Shown piece after piece: positions 18,830 through 29,231 of a stretch of 64,000 nucleotides of DNA. The notes beneath the pieces are model-generated. The model was not told the origin of the DNA. It did no database searches and was given only the letters and a program-made list of their open reading frames with translations. Numbering within the stretch: the first letter of the stretch is position 1; every line of letters begins with the position of its first letter. The position numbers were made by a program, and so were the translations under genes. Source of the DNA: Niabella sp. (GTDB lineage Bacteria; Bacteroidota; Bacteroidia; Chitinophagales; Chitinophagaceae); NCBI GenBank assembly GCA_017744715.1, contig JAGIAT010000005.1:186001-250000 (forward strand), written 5' to 3'.

Positions 18830-19875
18830 TGAAGAGACTTTTTTTTGCGGCTGTATGTTTCGGAGCGCTGGTATCGGGGATCTCCTGTAAAAAGGGCCTG
18901 CCCAAACAATTGGATGCGATCGACCGGGCGGCAACTTTTTTAACGACCAGTTTTTCGCCGGTACTGGGGCGGAACTATATTTCCCGGAACCCCTTCAGCT
19001 ATGGTCAGTCTACCCTGCCAATGGAATTTGAAATTGTGAATATGCGTCGGTTCAATGGTGAGCCGGCACCGGAACTGACCAATGATATTTATCCCGTTTC
19101 CGTTTGGAAAACGACCGGCGCAGGCTCCTATACAGGCTATGAAACCTCACTGGCAGAAATAGAGGCGAAGAGAACAATTGAGAATCACCGGATTTTTGAA
19201 ATGCGGAAAGGCTCCGGTGATGTGGTTGTTTGGGGAGAGGTAAACACCTCCAAAATATTAACAAGACCGGATTCCGGGTATGTATTCGATGTAAAAGTAT
19301 CCAACAGCGGTGCTACCCGTTACTATTATAACCTCCGGTTTATGCCCTATAAGCAAATTCCGTATGACCCCAACAATTATAATGCGCAAACGGGGATGGC
19401 TTCCAGCCCCGCACTAAACGCAAATACCAGCGGGATTACACTCACCAACTTCGTTCGCAACAAAGATGACCGGACGATGTCAACAGGGGAGGTAGACGTA
19501 TACTTTAACAAACTGGTGGGTGGCCAGGGAAATACGTTAACGTTTAAATTTCTGGACTCTGCCTACGCGCCGATTAATCCTAAATTATTCAATCAGACCC
19601 AGTGGGAAAAATTAGTACATGGATTTGATATGAAATTAACGGATACGGAAGTAAAATACACGGTAATGTATCCCATACCCCTGGCACCCATTCAAACCCT
19701 TTATACGAATGGTTCGGGAAGCCGGGCTGCCGTAAAGTTTGGCTACTACCGGCTGGGGCCTGGCGGCTTTGGGGTAACGGCGAGCCTTGGCTTCAATTTC
19801 GCTATTTATCAAAAGGGGGACTGGGAGATTGCTTTTCATTTTAAGAATACATCACCCAAGTTCGCAAACGATTAA
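18830..19875 (+). CDS. DUF5007-like lipoprotein of a SusCD operon
   Basis: A 348-residue lipoprotein with lipid on the Cys of 'VSGISCKKGLP'. The body is predicted to be beta-rich and has no catalytic motif I can recognise. Its place after SusC-SusD-fasciclin and its general character fit the DUF5007 family that I associate with such operons; this assignment is from memory of the family and is moderate. It begins 17 bases after the fasciclin gene and ends 32 bases before the second SusC. Inference: another surface component of the first transport complex. Confidence 0.65.
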
Positions 19876-19907
19876 TCTGCTTATAAAGAATTTATAAACG
19901 AAAAGCT

Positions 19908-22900
19908 ATGAGGATATTGAAGGGCTTATTGCTTACACTTTTTTGTTTTTCACTGCAGCTGCTGCATGCACAACAGGTTGAAATACGAGGCAAGGTTGTG
20001 GACGATAAAACGCTGCAGCCAATCGAAGGCGTTTCTGTTGTGGTGGGCAACCGTGGCACGCATACGGATACACTGGGGCAGTTTACCGTTAGAATGACCC
20101 GTACAGAAACGCTGAATTTTTCCTATGTGGAATACAAAAAGCAAACCTATAAGCTGAGCGGTGATGAAAATGATCTGACGATCTACCTGGTTTCGGACGA
20201 TGCCAAGAGTGCCATGAATGATGTGGTGGTGATGGGGTTTGCGAAAAAAAGCAAGGTGCTTTCTACCGGGTCGTCGGTTGTCATTACTTCGGACGATATC
20301 AAAGACGTACCTGCCGCCAACCTGGCCGACCTGCTGCAGGGAAAGGTGCCGGGGGTAAATATTCAAACCAATAGTGGTATGCCGGGCGCCCGCAGCTCTA
20401 TCTTTCAGCGCGGACTAAGTTCTGTAGAAGTTTCCGGTTCCGGTAATGAGGCGTACCTGGCTTCAACCCAGCCCCTGATCATTATCGATGGGGTGCCGAT
20501 TGATCCCAATACCGATTACGAGTATGGTTTTGCAACAGCCGGTGCCGGCGTAAGCCCGCTTACGTTGATTCCTGCGGAGGATATTGAGGACGTACAGATC
20601 CTTAAAGACGCAGCAGCCATTTCGGTATATGGTTCAAGAGGTGCGTACGGGGTATGGATCATTAATACGAAGAAAGGCCGGTCCGGCAGACCCGAGATCA
20701 ACTATATCACCAACTATTTTGTAAGTACGGTTCCGCGCCTGCGCGATATTTACGGAGGCCGTATTGAACGTCAAACCAAGATCGACCAGTTGATACGCTA
20801 CAACCAATGGCTTTCGGAGCACGGAGGCTGGGCATTGATCAACAACAATCCCTATCTTTCAGATAGCTTAAATCCTTATTACAACAACTCCACCAACTGG
20901 CAGTCTTATTTTTATAGAAACACGAACAACCAGAACCATAACCTGAGCATTAAAGGGGGAGATCCGAATTTTAATTATAAAATTAACCTGGGTTATTATA
21001 ATGAAAAGGGGATCATTCAAAATACCGGAATGTCGCGATACACGTTGGGCATGAATACCATTTATGAGCCCAAATCCAAAAAAATGAAACTGACCGCCAG
21101 TATCAACGCCAACAATTCCATCCGCAATAACGGTAGCGGGGTGGGGCTGTTACAAACCGGTGTGGCCACCAGTGGTATGGCCTCTACCACATTGCCGCCT
21201 CCGGGTATCTATACGGAGAACAGCGATGCCCTGGCCGCCTTCCAGATAGAAGAAGACAACAAAACCGCTACCATAATGTCGAACCTGCAGTTTGACCTGG
21301 TCATTCTTAAAAATCTGCGGTTTCAGGCCCAGGGAAGCCATTCCTATTCGCATTCGAACAGCAATACGTTTTATCCCTCCTGGTTAAATACGGGCAGCGA
21401 TTATTATCTTACTACCGGTGCCAATCCCCTGGCGCAGTACAATACGTTTTCAAGGATTGGTAATGGATACTACAACCGGAACGTGTTGACCTATAATAAA
21501 ACCTTTAACAACGAGAAACACTATATCAGTTCCTATGTATTCTCCGACTTATCGGTGGATATGGTGCGCAGCAATGCCCTTTTATTGTATGGCGCTCCCA
21601 ATGACTATATTTCCGGTCCTATCGGCTATAACCTCTCCAACTCCCGTTTTGGAACCAACGGGGTACCCAGGAACAGCCGGATATTTGGTTATGGGGGTAA
21701 CGTGAGCTATGCATATGAGCAGCGTTATGTAATGGAGTTTAGCTACCGGATCGACGGAACTTCTACCAACGGGCCACTGTCTGGTTACAGCCATAACCCC
21801 ACCGCATCCTTTAAATGGAACCTTTATAAAGAAAAATTTATGCAGGATGTGAACTGGGTCGATTACGCTTCGTTCCGGGGCAGCTGGGGTAAAAACATTG
21901 TTCCGCAGGGAGATGTATATGCCATTTACGGAAAATACCTTCCCGGAAGTACGTATATGGGGCAGCCTTCTGTAGGGCTCAGTTTTGAAACAGCTCCCAA
22001 TGCTTATTTTCTCCCCAACACTTCCAATTCCTGGAACGGAGGTTTTGAGGCGGGATTCCTGAAGGGAAAATTTGCAATTGAATACGATATCTATTACCGT
22101 ACGGTTGAAAATATGAGCAGGAAGGTAGATATTGTTACAGAATCGGGCTATGCGAATAAGCCCACCAATGAAATCAGCATGGTAAACTACGGGCATGAAT
22201 TGTCCTTGCGTTTCAAGCCCATTCAAACAAAAAACTTTACCTGGAACATGAATATCAATGGGGCATTCAATAAAAACGTATTGACCCATTTGCCGAACAA
22301 TGCCCGGCAGCTGGTTGTGAATCCCGGAGATGAATTGGGGCTGCCGGTGCTCTACCGCCTGGGAAGCAATGCGCTCACCAATTATGTGTTTAATACCAAG
22401 GGGGTATATGCCACCGATGCGGATGTACCGGTAGATCCGCTGACCGGTCAGCGCCAGCAAATCAATGGCCGTCCGCTCAGAGGCGGGGATCCCATTTTCG
22501 CCGACCTGAACGGAGATTATGTAATTGACGACAATGACCGTGTTGCGGTGGGTGATCCCCAACCCAAGCTTACGGGCGGATTTATTAATAACCTTACCTA
22601 CAAAAGCTGGTCGTTGTCCATGCAATGGTCCTATACCTTGTTCCGGGATGTATTGAATACCCCGCTGGCCAGAAGGTTCCAGTATTTCTATTCACCCAAC
22701 AGCCAAAGCTCACTGCCATTGATCGATGATTATGATTACTGGAAAGCCCCGGGTGATGTTGCCACGTATCCCAATCCCTATTCATATGAACAGAATGCTA
22801 CCATTAATGCTTACCGGTATAATCAAACCCTGTTTATGGAAGACGGGTCCTATTTTAAACTGAACACATTTACATTGAACTATAGTTTAAAAAAAGATTT

Positions 22901-23075
22901 GATCAGCCGGATCCGGATGAAAGCAGCCCGGGTCTATTTTACCGGTTATAATCTTTGGGTGATTTCCAATTATTCCGGGCCCAACCCGGAAAATGTTTCC
23001 GACCTGGGAAGGGACCAGCCCAATGGATATCCCAATCCAAGAAAGTTTTCGATAGGTTTAAATGTGACATTTTAA
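19908..23075 (+). CDS. SusC/RagA-family TonB-dependent receptor (second of the operon)
   Basis: Full-length SusC of 1055 residues. After the signal peptide (ends 'LLHAQQ') comes a carboxypeptidase-regulatory-like domain ('EIRGKVVDDKTLQPIEGVSV'), then the transition 'NDVVVMGFAKKSK'. The plug follows with 'NLADLLQGKVPGVNIQT', 'QPLIIIDGVPIDP' and 'DVQILKDAAAISVYGSRGA'. The barrel ends with 'SIGLNVTF'. The SusD partner starts 10 bases downstream. This is the canonical member of the operon's two receptors; the first, at 13011, lacks the N-terminal domain. Confidence 0.96.
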   Translation: MRILKGLLLTLFCFSLQLLHAQQVEIRGKVVDDKTLQPIEGVSVVVGNRGTHTDTLGQFTVRMTRTETLNFSYVEYKKQTYKLSGDENDLTIYLVSDDAKSAMNDVVVMGFAKKSKVLSTGSSVVITSDDIKDVPAANLADLLQGKVPGVNIQTNSGMPGARSSIFQRGLSSVEVSGSGNEAYLASTQPLIIIDGVPIDPNTDYEYGFATAGAGVSPLTLIPAEDIEDVQILKDAAAISVYGSRGAYGVWIINTKKGRSGRPEINYITNYFVSTVPRLRDIYGGRIERQTKIDQLIRYNQWLSEHGGWALINNNPYLSDSLNPYYNNSTNWQSYFYRNTNNQNHNLSIKGGDPNFNYKINLGYYNEKGIIQNTGMSRYTLGMNTIYEPKSKKMKLTASINANNSIRNNGSGVGLLQTGVATSGMASTTLPPPGIYTENSDALAAFQIEEDNKTATIMSNLQFDLVILKNLRFQAQGSHSYSHSNSNTFYPSWLNTGSDYYLTTGANPLAQYNTFSRIGNGYYNRNVLTYNKTFNNEKHYISSYVFSDLSVDMVRSNALLLYGAPNDYISGPIGYNLSNSRFGTNGVPRNSRIFGYGGNVSYAYEQRYVMEFSYRIDGTSTNGPLSGYSHNPTASFKWNLYKEKFMQDVNWVDYASFRGSWGKNIVPQGDVYAIYGKYLPGSTYMGQPSVGLSFETAPNAYFLPNTSNSWNGGFEAGFLKGKFAIEYDIYYRTVENMSRKVDIVTESGYANKPTNEISMVNYGHELSLRFKPIQTKNFTWNMNINGAFNKNVLTHLPNNARQLVVNPGDELGLPVLYRLGSNALTNYVFNTKGVYATDADVPVDPLTGQRQQINGRPLRGGDPIFADLNGDYVIDDNDRVAVGDPQPKLTGGFINNLTYKSWSLSMQWSYTLFRDVLNTPLARRFQYFYSPNSQSSLPLIDDYDYWKAPGDVATYPNPYSYEQNATINAYRYNQTLFMEDGSYFKLNTFTLNYSLKKDLISRIRMKAARVYFTGYNLWVISNYSGPNPENVSDLGRDQPNGYPNPRKFSIGLNVTF

Positions 23076-23085
23076 AATTTAACGT

Positions 23086-24654
23086 ATGCGCAGGAGAAAA
23101 TATTTATTCATGATGGGGATGGTTGCGATGCTCGTTGCCGCAACCGGGTGTAAAAAATTCCTCAACGTTAGTCCGGTGGACTCTATGTCCGGAAACAACT
23201 TCTGGAAAAGCAAAGATGATGTAGAGAAGTTTACGACCAGTGCCTATGTGTTGTTGCGGAATTATACCTGTATGGACGGGTACACATTGCTGGCCATGGC
23301 CGATTATCGCGCTACGGCCTGGATTCCATCCACCTTGGGTACAGGAAGGCTTTATATCAGTGACTTGAACAATAACCGGATCAAAAGTGTATTGAGTTCC
23401 ACTGCAAGTACCTCGGGTAGTTACGGTGATTTTGATCAAAGCAAAAACACATTCGGGTTTAAAAATATGTCCAACTGGGGATATATGTACCGGATCGTAA
23501 CAACGGCCAATACGATTATTGCCAATATTGACAGCAAGGATATCCTGGACATTACAGATGCAGAGCGGAAACAATATAAGGCGGAAGCAATTTTCATCCG
23601 CAGTCTGACGTATTTCCTGATGGTACGGCACTGGGGCGATGTGCCCTATGTAACCGATCCTTCAGATGATCAGCCACACGAGCGGATGAACCAGCTGGAG
23701 GTATTCAGAAATTGCCTGTCGGCGTTGGCCGCATCCAAGGACGACCTGCCCTGGACCTATGGTGACCCTACTATGCGCGGTGTTCGGGCCATGCGGGGCG
23801 GTGCACTGGCACTGATGATGGAAATGAATATGTGGATGGCCGGTTTTGACGAGGACAACGCAAAAACCTATTATGAGGAAACGGTAAAGCTGGGCACCGA
23901 GCTGATCACCAAAAACGAAGGCGCTTATGAATTGCTGCCTTTGGAGAACTTTAAAGAGATCTTCAAGGGAACATCCAAGGAAAGTCTTTTTGAAATAGGG
24001 CAGGATTATAACTTTGGTGAAACCTTTGGACTGCTCGCTTCTGTAGCCGATATTGTATTAAGAACACCGTATAAGAAAAACGTTACGGCTACCTACCTCT
24101 ATTATGCCACGCCTTATTTACAACAATTATATGAACCGGAGAATAACGGACCAACAGACAAGCGGATTGACAATTGGTTTGAAGAACCCAATATGTACAC
24201 CAATAACGGTCAGTTCGTATTCAAAAAATTCCTGAACACCTTTGCTACCCAGCAGGAAACCGAAAACCCGAACGATGCCAAGATCCTGTTCCGCTATGTG
24301 GACGCGTACCTGTTAAGAGCTGAGGCATTGGAAAAACTGGGGCGCTATGCAGAGGCCGTGCAGGATGTGAACGTAGTGCGCCAGCGTGCGGGCGCGGAAT
24401 TGTACACGGGGCTCGAAACCAACCAGTTTGGCCAGTTGCTGGGAGATGCCATCTGGTGGGAGCGCGAACGTGAGCTGATGGGCGAAAGCACTACGTTTTA
24501 CGACCTGGTGCGAACCCGGCGGATCCTGAGTGGTCAATATACGCCATTCCCGATCACGTATGATGAGTTTTTGAACGGGGCCTGGACCTATCCCATTCAC
24601 CAGGACGTATTATTAGCCAACCCGAAAGTTAAACCCAATCCGTTCTGGATGTAA
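23086..24654 (+). CDS. SusD/RagB-family lipoprotein (second of the operon)
   Basis: Binding partner of the SusC upstream, 522 residues, with lipid on the Cys of 'LVAATGCKKFLNVSP'. SusD hallmarks are 'NNFWKSKDDVEKF', 'EAIFIRSLTYFLMVRHWGDV', 'YVDAYLLRAEALEKLG' and 'WWERERELMGEST'. It is followed after 10 bases by a fasciclin-domain gene, repeating the SusC-SusD-fasciclin order of the first half of the operon, which suggests duplication of a module. Confidence 0.95.
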   Translation: MRRRKYLFMMGMVAMLVAATGCKKFLNVSPVDSMSGNNFWKSKDDVEKFTTSAYVLLRNYTCMDGYTLLAMADYRATAWIPSTLGTGRLYISDLNNNRIKSVLSSTASTSGSYGDFDQSKNTFGFKNMSNWGYMYRIVTTANTIIANIDSKDILDITDAERKQYKAEAIFIRSLTYFLMVRHWGDVPYVTDPSDDQPHERMNQLEVFRNCLSALAASKDDLPWTYGDPTMRGVRAMRGGALALMMEMNMWMAGFDEDNAKTYYEETVKLGTELITKNEGAYELLPLENFKEIFKGTSKESLFEIGQDYNFGETFGLLASVADIVLRTPYKKNVTATYLYYATPYLQQLYEPENNGPTDKRIDNWFEEPNMYTNNGQFVFKKFLNTFATQQETENPNDAKILFRYVDAYLLRAEALEKLGRYAEAVQDVNVVRQRAGAELYTGLETNQFGQLLGDAIWWERERELMGESTTFYDLVRTRRILSGQYTPFPITYDEFLNGAWTYPIHQDVLLANPKVKPNPFWM

Positions 24655-24664
24655 TTATAAGCGC

Positions 24665-25423
24665 ATGAAAAGAAAATTCAGATACACAATTATAGGTAGT
24701 TTGGTGGCATTCGTTTTACTAACCACTGCCTGCCAGAAAGAGTATTATTTTAACTCGGGCCTGAGTAAACCCAACTTCGACGGGTCCATGATGGAATATT
24801 TGGAATCAAAACCGGTCATATTCGATACCCTGGTGCAGGTGATCAAACTGGCGGGAATGGAGTCCTATTTCAGGGATAGCAATTTTACGTTTTTTGCTCC
24901 TGCTGATTCCAGCATCCACCTCACCATCAACGATTTTAACAGCCGGTTAAAAAATTTGGGGCAGGATACGATTTCTTCATTGGGGTCCGTAAATCCCGAG
25001 TTTTGGAGGGCCACCCTGCTCAACTATATGTACCGGAACGTGAAAGGACTGGAAGATTATCCGCAGCTCGATATCAATAATAAGCAGGCATTTCCTGGTG
25101 AGTTTTCCCGGTCCATGGGCGGACGGGTAACAAATATCGGCGGTGTATTTACAAGCGCGCGCGGCATCAAATACCAGGGGTACCGGTATTTAAATATTTC
25201 TTACGTACCCAGTGAATCGGCGCCTTTTAATTCCTGGATACTTGCCCGGGTGGCCACTTGCAATATAAAGCCCAAAAACGGAATGATACATGTGCTGGCA
25301 TATGCTACAGATCCGGATGTTAAGTTTGATGGAATATCCTATGCAACGCACTATTTCGGATTCAATATTGCAGATGCCTGGACATTGGCCCAATACTATG
25401 GATTTAATAAACAAACGAACTGA
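24665..25423 (+). CDS. Fasciclin (FAS1) domain lipoprotein
   Basis: A 252-residue lipoprotein (lipid on the Cys of 'LLTTACQKEYY') made of one FAS1 domain. The H1 and H2 boxes are recognisable as 'FTFFAPADSSIHLT' and 'KNGMIHVLAYATDP'. FAS1 domains mediate adhesion and carbohydrate or protein binding. It resembles the N-terminal half of the protein at 17625 but lacks the discoidin domain. Role inferred as an accessory binding protein of the second SusCD pair. Confidence 0.85.
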   Translation: MKRKFRYTIIGSLVAFVLLTTACQKEYYFNSGLSKPNFDGSMMEYLESKPVIFDTLVQVIKLAGMESYFRDSNFTFFAPADSSIHLTINDFNSRLKNLGQDTISSLGSVNPEFWRATLLNYMYRNVKGLEDYPQLDINNKQAFPGEFSRSMGGRVTNIGGVFTSARGIKYQGYRYLNISYVPSESAPFNSWILARVATCNIKPKNGMIHVLAYATDPDVKFDGISYATHYFGFNIADAWTLAQYYGFNKQTN

Positions 25424-25434
25424 AACTGAGAGTC

Positions 25435-27189
25435 ATGAATCGAATGCGCATTAGAATACGGTTAATAATCGGCTTGTCTGTAGTCATGATGGCCGGAGCC
25501 TATTGTTCGAAAAAAAATGAGGAGAGTTTTTCGGGGGCGTATAAGCCGGCTGTCCGGACCTACGTAAAATTTACCGGATCGGCTCCGGTTCCCCGGTTTG
25601 GATCTGCGGGCACGCTGGTGAAATTTAAAGTAGCCGGCCTGGATTCGCTGGCGAACTTGCCGGCTGGCCAGGTGCAGTTCCTGATCAACGGTATCGAGGC
25701 AAAAATTGATAAGATGTCTCCCGCAGATAGTACGATCACCGTTGTAATACCGGACAATGCGTCGTCCGGGTCGGCCACCATTGTGGTGAATGACCGGATG
25801 TATTTCGGTCCGCAGTTTAAAGTGAACGGCGGTATCTGGCTGGATTCGACCTTTAATAAACTGGCAAATGATCAGCAGGGCAATATCGTATTAGGTGCCG
25901 GCCCCAATTCAATGGTTAACCGGATCTATCTGGAGGAGATCGGAGCGGTGCAGAATATTTTCATCATGGGTTATTTTGGGCGGTATAATAACGAAACGAC
26001 TTATATGGCCACATCCGCCACCGGCTCAATACCTTCATCAACCAGTTATTTGTTAAAACTAAACCCAACTACCGGGGCGGTAAGTACGGATTTTGCCAAG
26101 GGAACCGGACCAAACGGGCCCATTAACGGAATGCTGCCCCTTACCGGCTTTTCGGGTTATCTCTTATACGGAAATTTTAATACCTATACCCGGCGGGATG
26201 GAGTTAATAACATGACGCGGATGTATCCTACCGGTCAAATGGATTCGGTAGTGCAAAACGTGTACAATCCCAATCCCCTGGAACCGGAGTACAATGTAGA
26301 TACCCTTCCGGCATTTATAGGAGGTTATAATGGACCGGTGCTGCGCGCGTTTCTCGACAAGAACAGACGGATCATCAGCATCGGGAATTTTGGCTTCCAT
26401 ACAAAAAACCTGTATGATCAATCTACCTATACTACGGTGGTCCGGCAAAATACCTATATGCGTGATATCTCTGCCATGGATCAGGATGGGAATCTGGATA
26501 CTACATTTAATTATGATAATACCCGGGGGCTGTTACTGAAAGGCGCGAACGCCGGTATTACCGATGCCGTTCAGATCCGGGATGGAAGCTCGCCATACGG
26601 AAAGATTATAGTAGTAGGTATTTTTACAAGGTTTAATGATATACCGGTACAACGGATTTTTATGCTGGATCAGAACGGCCAGCCGGACCCATCCTTTCAG
26701 GCAGCGGCTAACGGACCAATTGCGCGGATTACCTATAATGCCACAACCCGGAAGCTGTTGGTCATTGGTACGTTTACAACATTTAACGGAAGGGATACGC
26801 CTTCGGGGATAGCGATGCTGAATGAGGACGGTACAACGGATCCCGCTTTTGTAATGGGCGATATGCAACGTACCGGCAATGCCGGCGGAAACTGGATTAC
26901 CTATGCAGGACAGTTGAACGATGGAAAGATCGTGATCGGGGGAAATTTTGGCAGGTACCGCGCTCCCGGAACCACAGATTATGTTACCCGGCAAAACTTT
27001 ATGATCCTGAATGCGGACGGCACGCTGGCTGCAGGTCTTAATAATTCGGGAGCAATGAACGGCGTCATTAATGATATACTGGAAACGAAATCCGGTACAA
27101 AGCGGGCCCTGCTCATTGTGGGAAGTTTCAGCCTGTTTGATAATGAAACCGTATCGAATATGATCAGAATTGGTTTGGAACCTAAATAA
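25435..27189 (+). CDS. TIG domain plus delta-60 repeat propeller lipoprotein
   Basis: A 584-residue protein with a signal that ends in 'AGAYCSKKN', probably lipidated. Residues about 45-130 form an IPT/TIG immunoglobulin-like domain of the DUF5008 type. Residues about 140-584 contain repeats of the delta-60 type such as 'LDQNGQPDPSFQ', 'LNEDGTTDPAF' and 'MDQDGNLDTTF', interleaved with strands like 'KIIVVGIFTRFND' and 'KIVIGGNFGRY'. These build a beta-propeller of binding rather than catalytic character. SusE/SusF-like surface glycan-binding proteins often occupy this place in a locus, so that role is inferred here. Confidence 0.8.
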   Translation: MNRMRIRIRLIIGLSVVMMAGAYCSKKNEESFSGAYKPAVRTYVKFTGSAPVPRFGSAGTLVKFKVAGLDSLANLPAGQVQFLINGIEAKIDKMSPADSTITVVIPDNASSGSATIVVNDRMYFGPQFKVNGGIWLDSTFNKLANDQQGNIVLGAGPNSMVNRIYLEEIGAVQNIFIMGYFGRYNNETTYMATSATGSIPSSTSYLLKLNPTTGAVSTDFAKGTGPNGPINGMLPLTGFSGYLLYGNFNTYTRRDGVNNMTRMYPTGQMDSVVQNVYNPNPLEPEYNVDTLPAFIGGYNGPVLRAFLDKNRRIISIGNFGFHTKNLYDQSTYTTVVRQNTYMRDISAMDQDGNLDTTFNYDNTRGLLLKGANAGITDAVQIRDGSSPYGKIIVVGIFTRFNDIPVQRIFMLDQNGQPDPSFQAAANGPIARITYNATTRKLLVIGTFTTFNGRDTPSGIAMLNEDGTTDPAFVMGDMQRTGNAGGNWITYAGQLNDGKIVIGGNFGRYRAPGTTDYVTRQNFMILNADGTLAAGLNNSGAMNGVINDILETKSGTKRALLIVGSFSLFDNETVSNMIRIGLEPK

Positions 27190-27200
27190 ATCAAAGAATT

Positions 27201-29210
27201 ATGAAGAAGCGATTTAATTTAATGCTGATTGCTGGGCTTTGCCTTTTAGGTTTTGCCGCCTGTAATAAGTATGGCTATAATTTTGCCGATGCCTATGAAC
27301 ATGGGGAGGGGGGCGCAAATATGCCGGGTGGCCAGGTAGATTCTCTTGGAAAAGATCTGTCCAAGCTATTGACGGCCAAAAATTTTCCGGGCCTGGTGGG
27401 AGATGGGGAACCCCGTTTGAACAATGTTGAAGTGACCACGGATTTCTCTGCCCGTCATGTTCCCGGTTCCGATATTCGTATTGTAACAACGCCTCAACCA
27501 CTTTATAGCACAGGATTATATGCGCCAACCGGGGAACCGATCACAATAGAGGTTCCCGCCGGAATAACCGGAATTGTGGCTCAGATTGGTGGCTGGACCG
27601 ATAACCTGAATGGCGTTGCTGCCATTAAAAGAGATCCGCTGATCTATAACCAGTTGTCGTTACAGCCGGGAAAAAATGTGATCCGGAATCTTTACGGAGG
27701 TTCGGTTTATCTGAGAACCAATGGTACCGTAAAGGAATTGGGAACCATTACCGTAAAAATATCAGGAGCCGTTCGTTCGCCTGACTTTATTTTAGGACAG
27801 TCCTCGGATGAAGCGTGGAATACGCAGGTACGGGCATCCGCTGTGCCCTGGTTCCAGCTAAGAGGTAAGCGCATTATTTTCGAATTGCCGAAAATGTTTC
27901 TGGACAAACATCCGATTGCCAACCCTACTGCATTGATGCAGGAATGGGATCGGATTATTGAGCAGGATATTTACAGGTTCAAAGGGCTGGAGGACGTAAC
28001 CACCGATTCCCTGAATAAAGCGCCCAATCATCCCATTTGGGTAATTATGGATGCACAGCCACGATTGACCTATGCACACAATGCGTTTCCTGTGGTGATG
28101 CAAATGGATGAGAATTTATTTACCAATGAAATAGCAGACTATCAGGCGCTCACTACAAAAGGTGCCTGGAGAACCCTGTTTGAAATTGGAAGAAACCACA
28201 ATACCGGCTTTTGGTTATTTAGTGGTTTGAGCAACACCGCCGGCAACCTGTACTCGGCCAAAATGGCCAATCGCCTGGCCATCAATTATGGCAATTTGAA
28301 TCCGCAGATGAAGCTGGCCGTAGACACCGGCATCTGGTATTCCAGGCAAAATAAAACGTTTTTAAGTCAGTTTAATAAAGACCTCACCGCCCGCACAAAT
28401 GGCGACCTGATCAAATTATTGCCGTTCGTGCAATTGTTCGAATACTATGGCTATGATTTGATGAAGTACATTGAGTATGATGCAAGGCACTATACATTGG
28501 GATCGCTGACCGATCTGCAAAAGATGGATTATTTTTTCAATAAGGCCTGCGACTATACCAAAACAGATCTTTCCGCATTTTTCCGCGCATGGGCCATTCC
28601 GGTTTCTGCCGTGGTAACCGATTCGGTGGAGAAAAAATATCCGTTTATGACCAAAACGGTGTTCCTGTATAACCCGATCACAAAAACAGGGATCAAGGAT
28701 TCTTCGATGCCCAGGCCGCTGGAATTTGATCGCTCTTCCTGGTCTGTTGCCAATTTCTGTTGCCAGGAAGCAACCACGGGCAAATTCTACGCCAACTACC
28801 TGTTTGATGGAGATACCACCACCTACTGGAAGTCGAACGTAAACCATACACCGCACGTGATTACCTTTGATATGGGCGGAATTGCCGATGTGGGCGGTTT
28901 CTTCTACGCCAATGCTTCGTCTGCCTTCCGTCCGAAAACGATCAAAGTGTATGTAAGCTGGGATAACATCAACTGGACCCAGGCCTACTCCGGAGCAGGG
29001 CTGGATAACGGGGGCACAACGATCAATAAATTTGACTTCGACGGCAATAAGCGCTATGTGGGAGTACGTTATATCCGTTTTGAAATTGCTACGGCATTTC
29101 CAAATGCAGCTACCGTTTTCACCGCACAAACGGCAGAATTTGGAGCACGCAAAGGCGTAGCCACCCAAACTCCTGTAAATCCGCCAACCTCCGGGGGCGA
29201 AGGACAATAA
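27201..29210 (+). CDS. M60-like pseudo-peptidase with C-terminal discoidin domain, lipoprotein
   Basis: A 669-residue lipoprotein (lipid on the Cys of 'GFAACNKYG'). Residues about 75-430 match the M60 (enhancin-like, mucin-type glycoprotein) peptidase fold, including the N-terminal beta domain and the segment around the active site. M60 enzymes bind zinc through HExxH plus a distal Glu in a 'GLxEVxxNxYS' context. Here the motif reads FEIGRN at 327-332 and 'GLSNTAGNLYS' at 342-352, so His, His and Glu have become Phe, Arg and Asn, while the catalytic Glu328 stays. Residues about 535-655 form an F5/8 C discoidin domain. A dead peptidase that still binds glycoprotein is the best reading. Confidence 0.8.
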   Translation: MKKRFNLMLIAGLCLLGFAACNKYGYNFADAYEHGEGGANMPGGQVDSLGKDLSKLLTAKNFPGLVGDGEPRLNNVEVTTDFSARHVPGSDIRIVTTPQPLYSTGLYAPTGEPITIEVPAGITGIVAQIGGWTDNLNGVAAIKRDPLIYNQLSLQPGKNVIRNLYGGSVYLRTNGTVKELGTITVKISGAVRSPDFILGQSSDEAWNTQVRASAVPWFQLRGKRIIFELPKMFLDKHPIANPTALMQEWDRIIEQDIYRFKGLEDVTTDSLNKAPNHPIWVIMDAQPRLTYAHNAFPVVMQMDENLFTNEIADYQALTTKGAWRTLFEIGRNHNTGFWLFSGLSNTAGNLYSAKMANRLAINYGNLNPQMKLAVDTGIWYSRQNKTFLSQFNKDLTARTNGDLIKLLPFVQLFEYYGYDLMKYIEYDARHYTLGSLTDLQKMDYFFNKACDYTKTDLSAFFRAWAIPVSAVVTDSVEKKYPFMTKTVFLYNPITKTGIKDSSMPRPLEFDRSSWSVANFCCQEATTGKFYANYLFDGDTTTYWKSNVNHTPHVITFDMGGIADVGGFFYANASSAFRPKTIKVYVSWDNINWTQAYSGAGLDNGGTTINKFDFDGNKRYVGVRYIRFEIATAFPNAATVFTAQTAEFGARKGVATQTPVNPPTSGGEGQ

Positions 29211-29231
29211 TCGTATTAATTCAATTGAAAA

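Noticed and set aside
21582..22625. A 347-codon minus-strand frame inside the second SusC gene
   Set aside because: Antisense of a strongly conserved barrel sequence; no recognisable protein features.
28180..28215. Calling the M60-like protein an active metallopeptidase
   Set aside because: All three zinc-binding residues of the motif are replaced.
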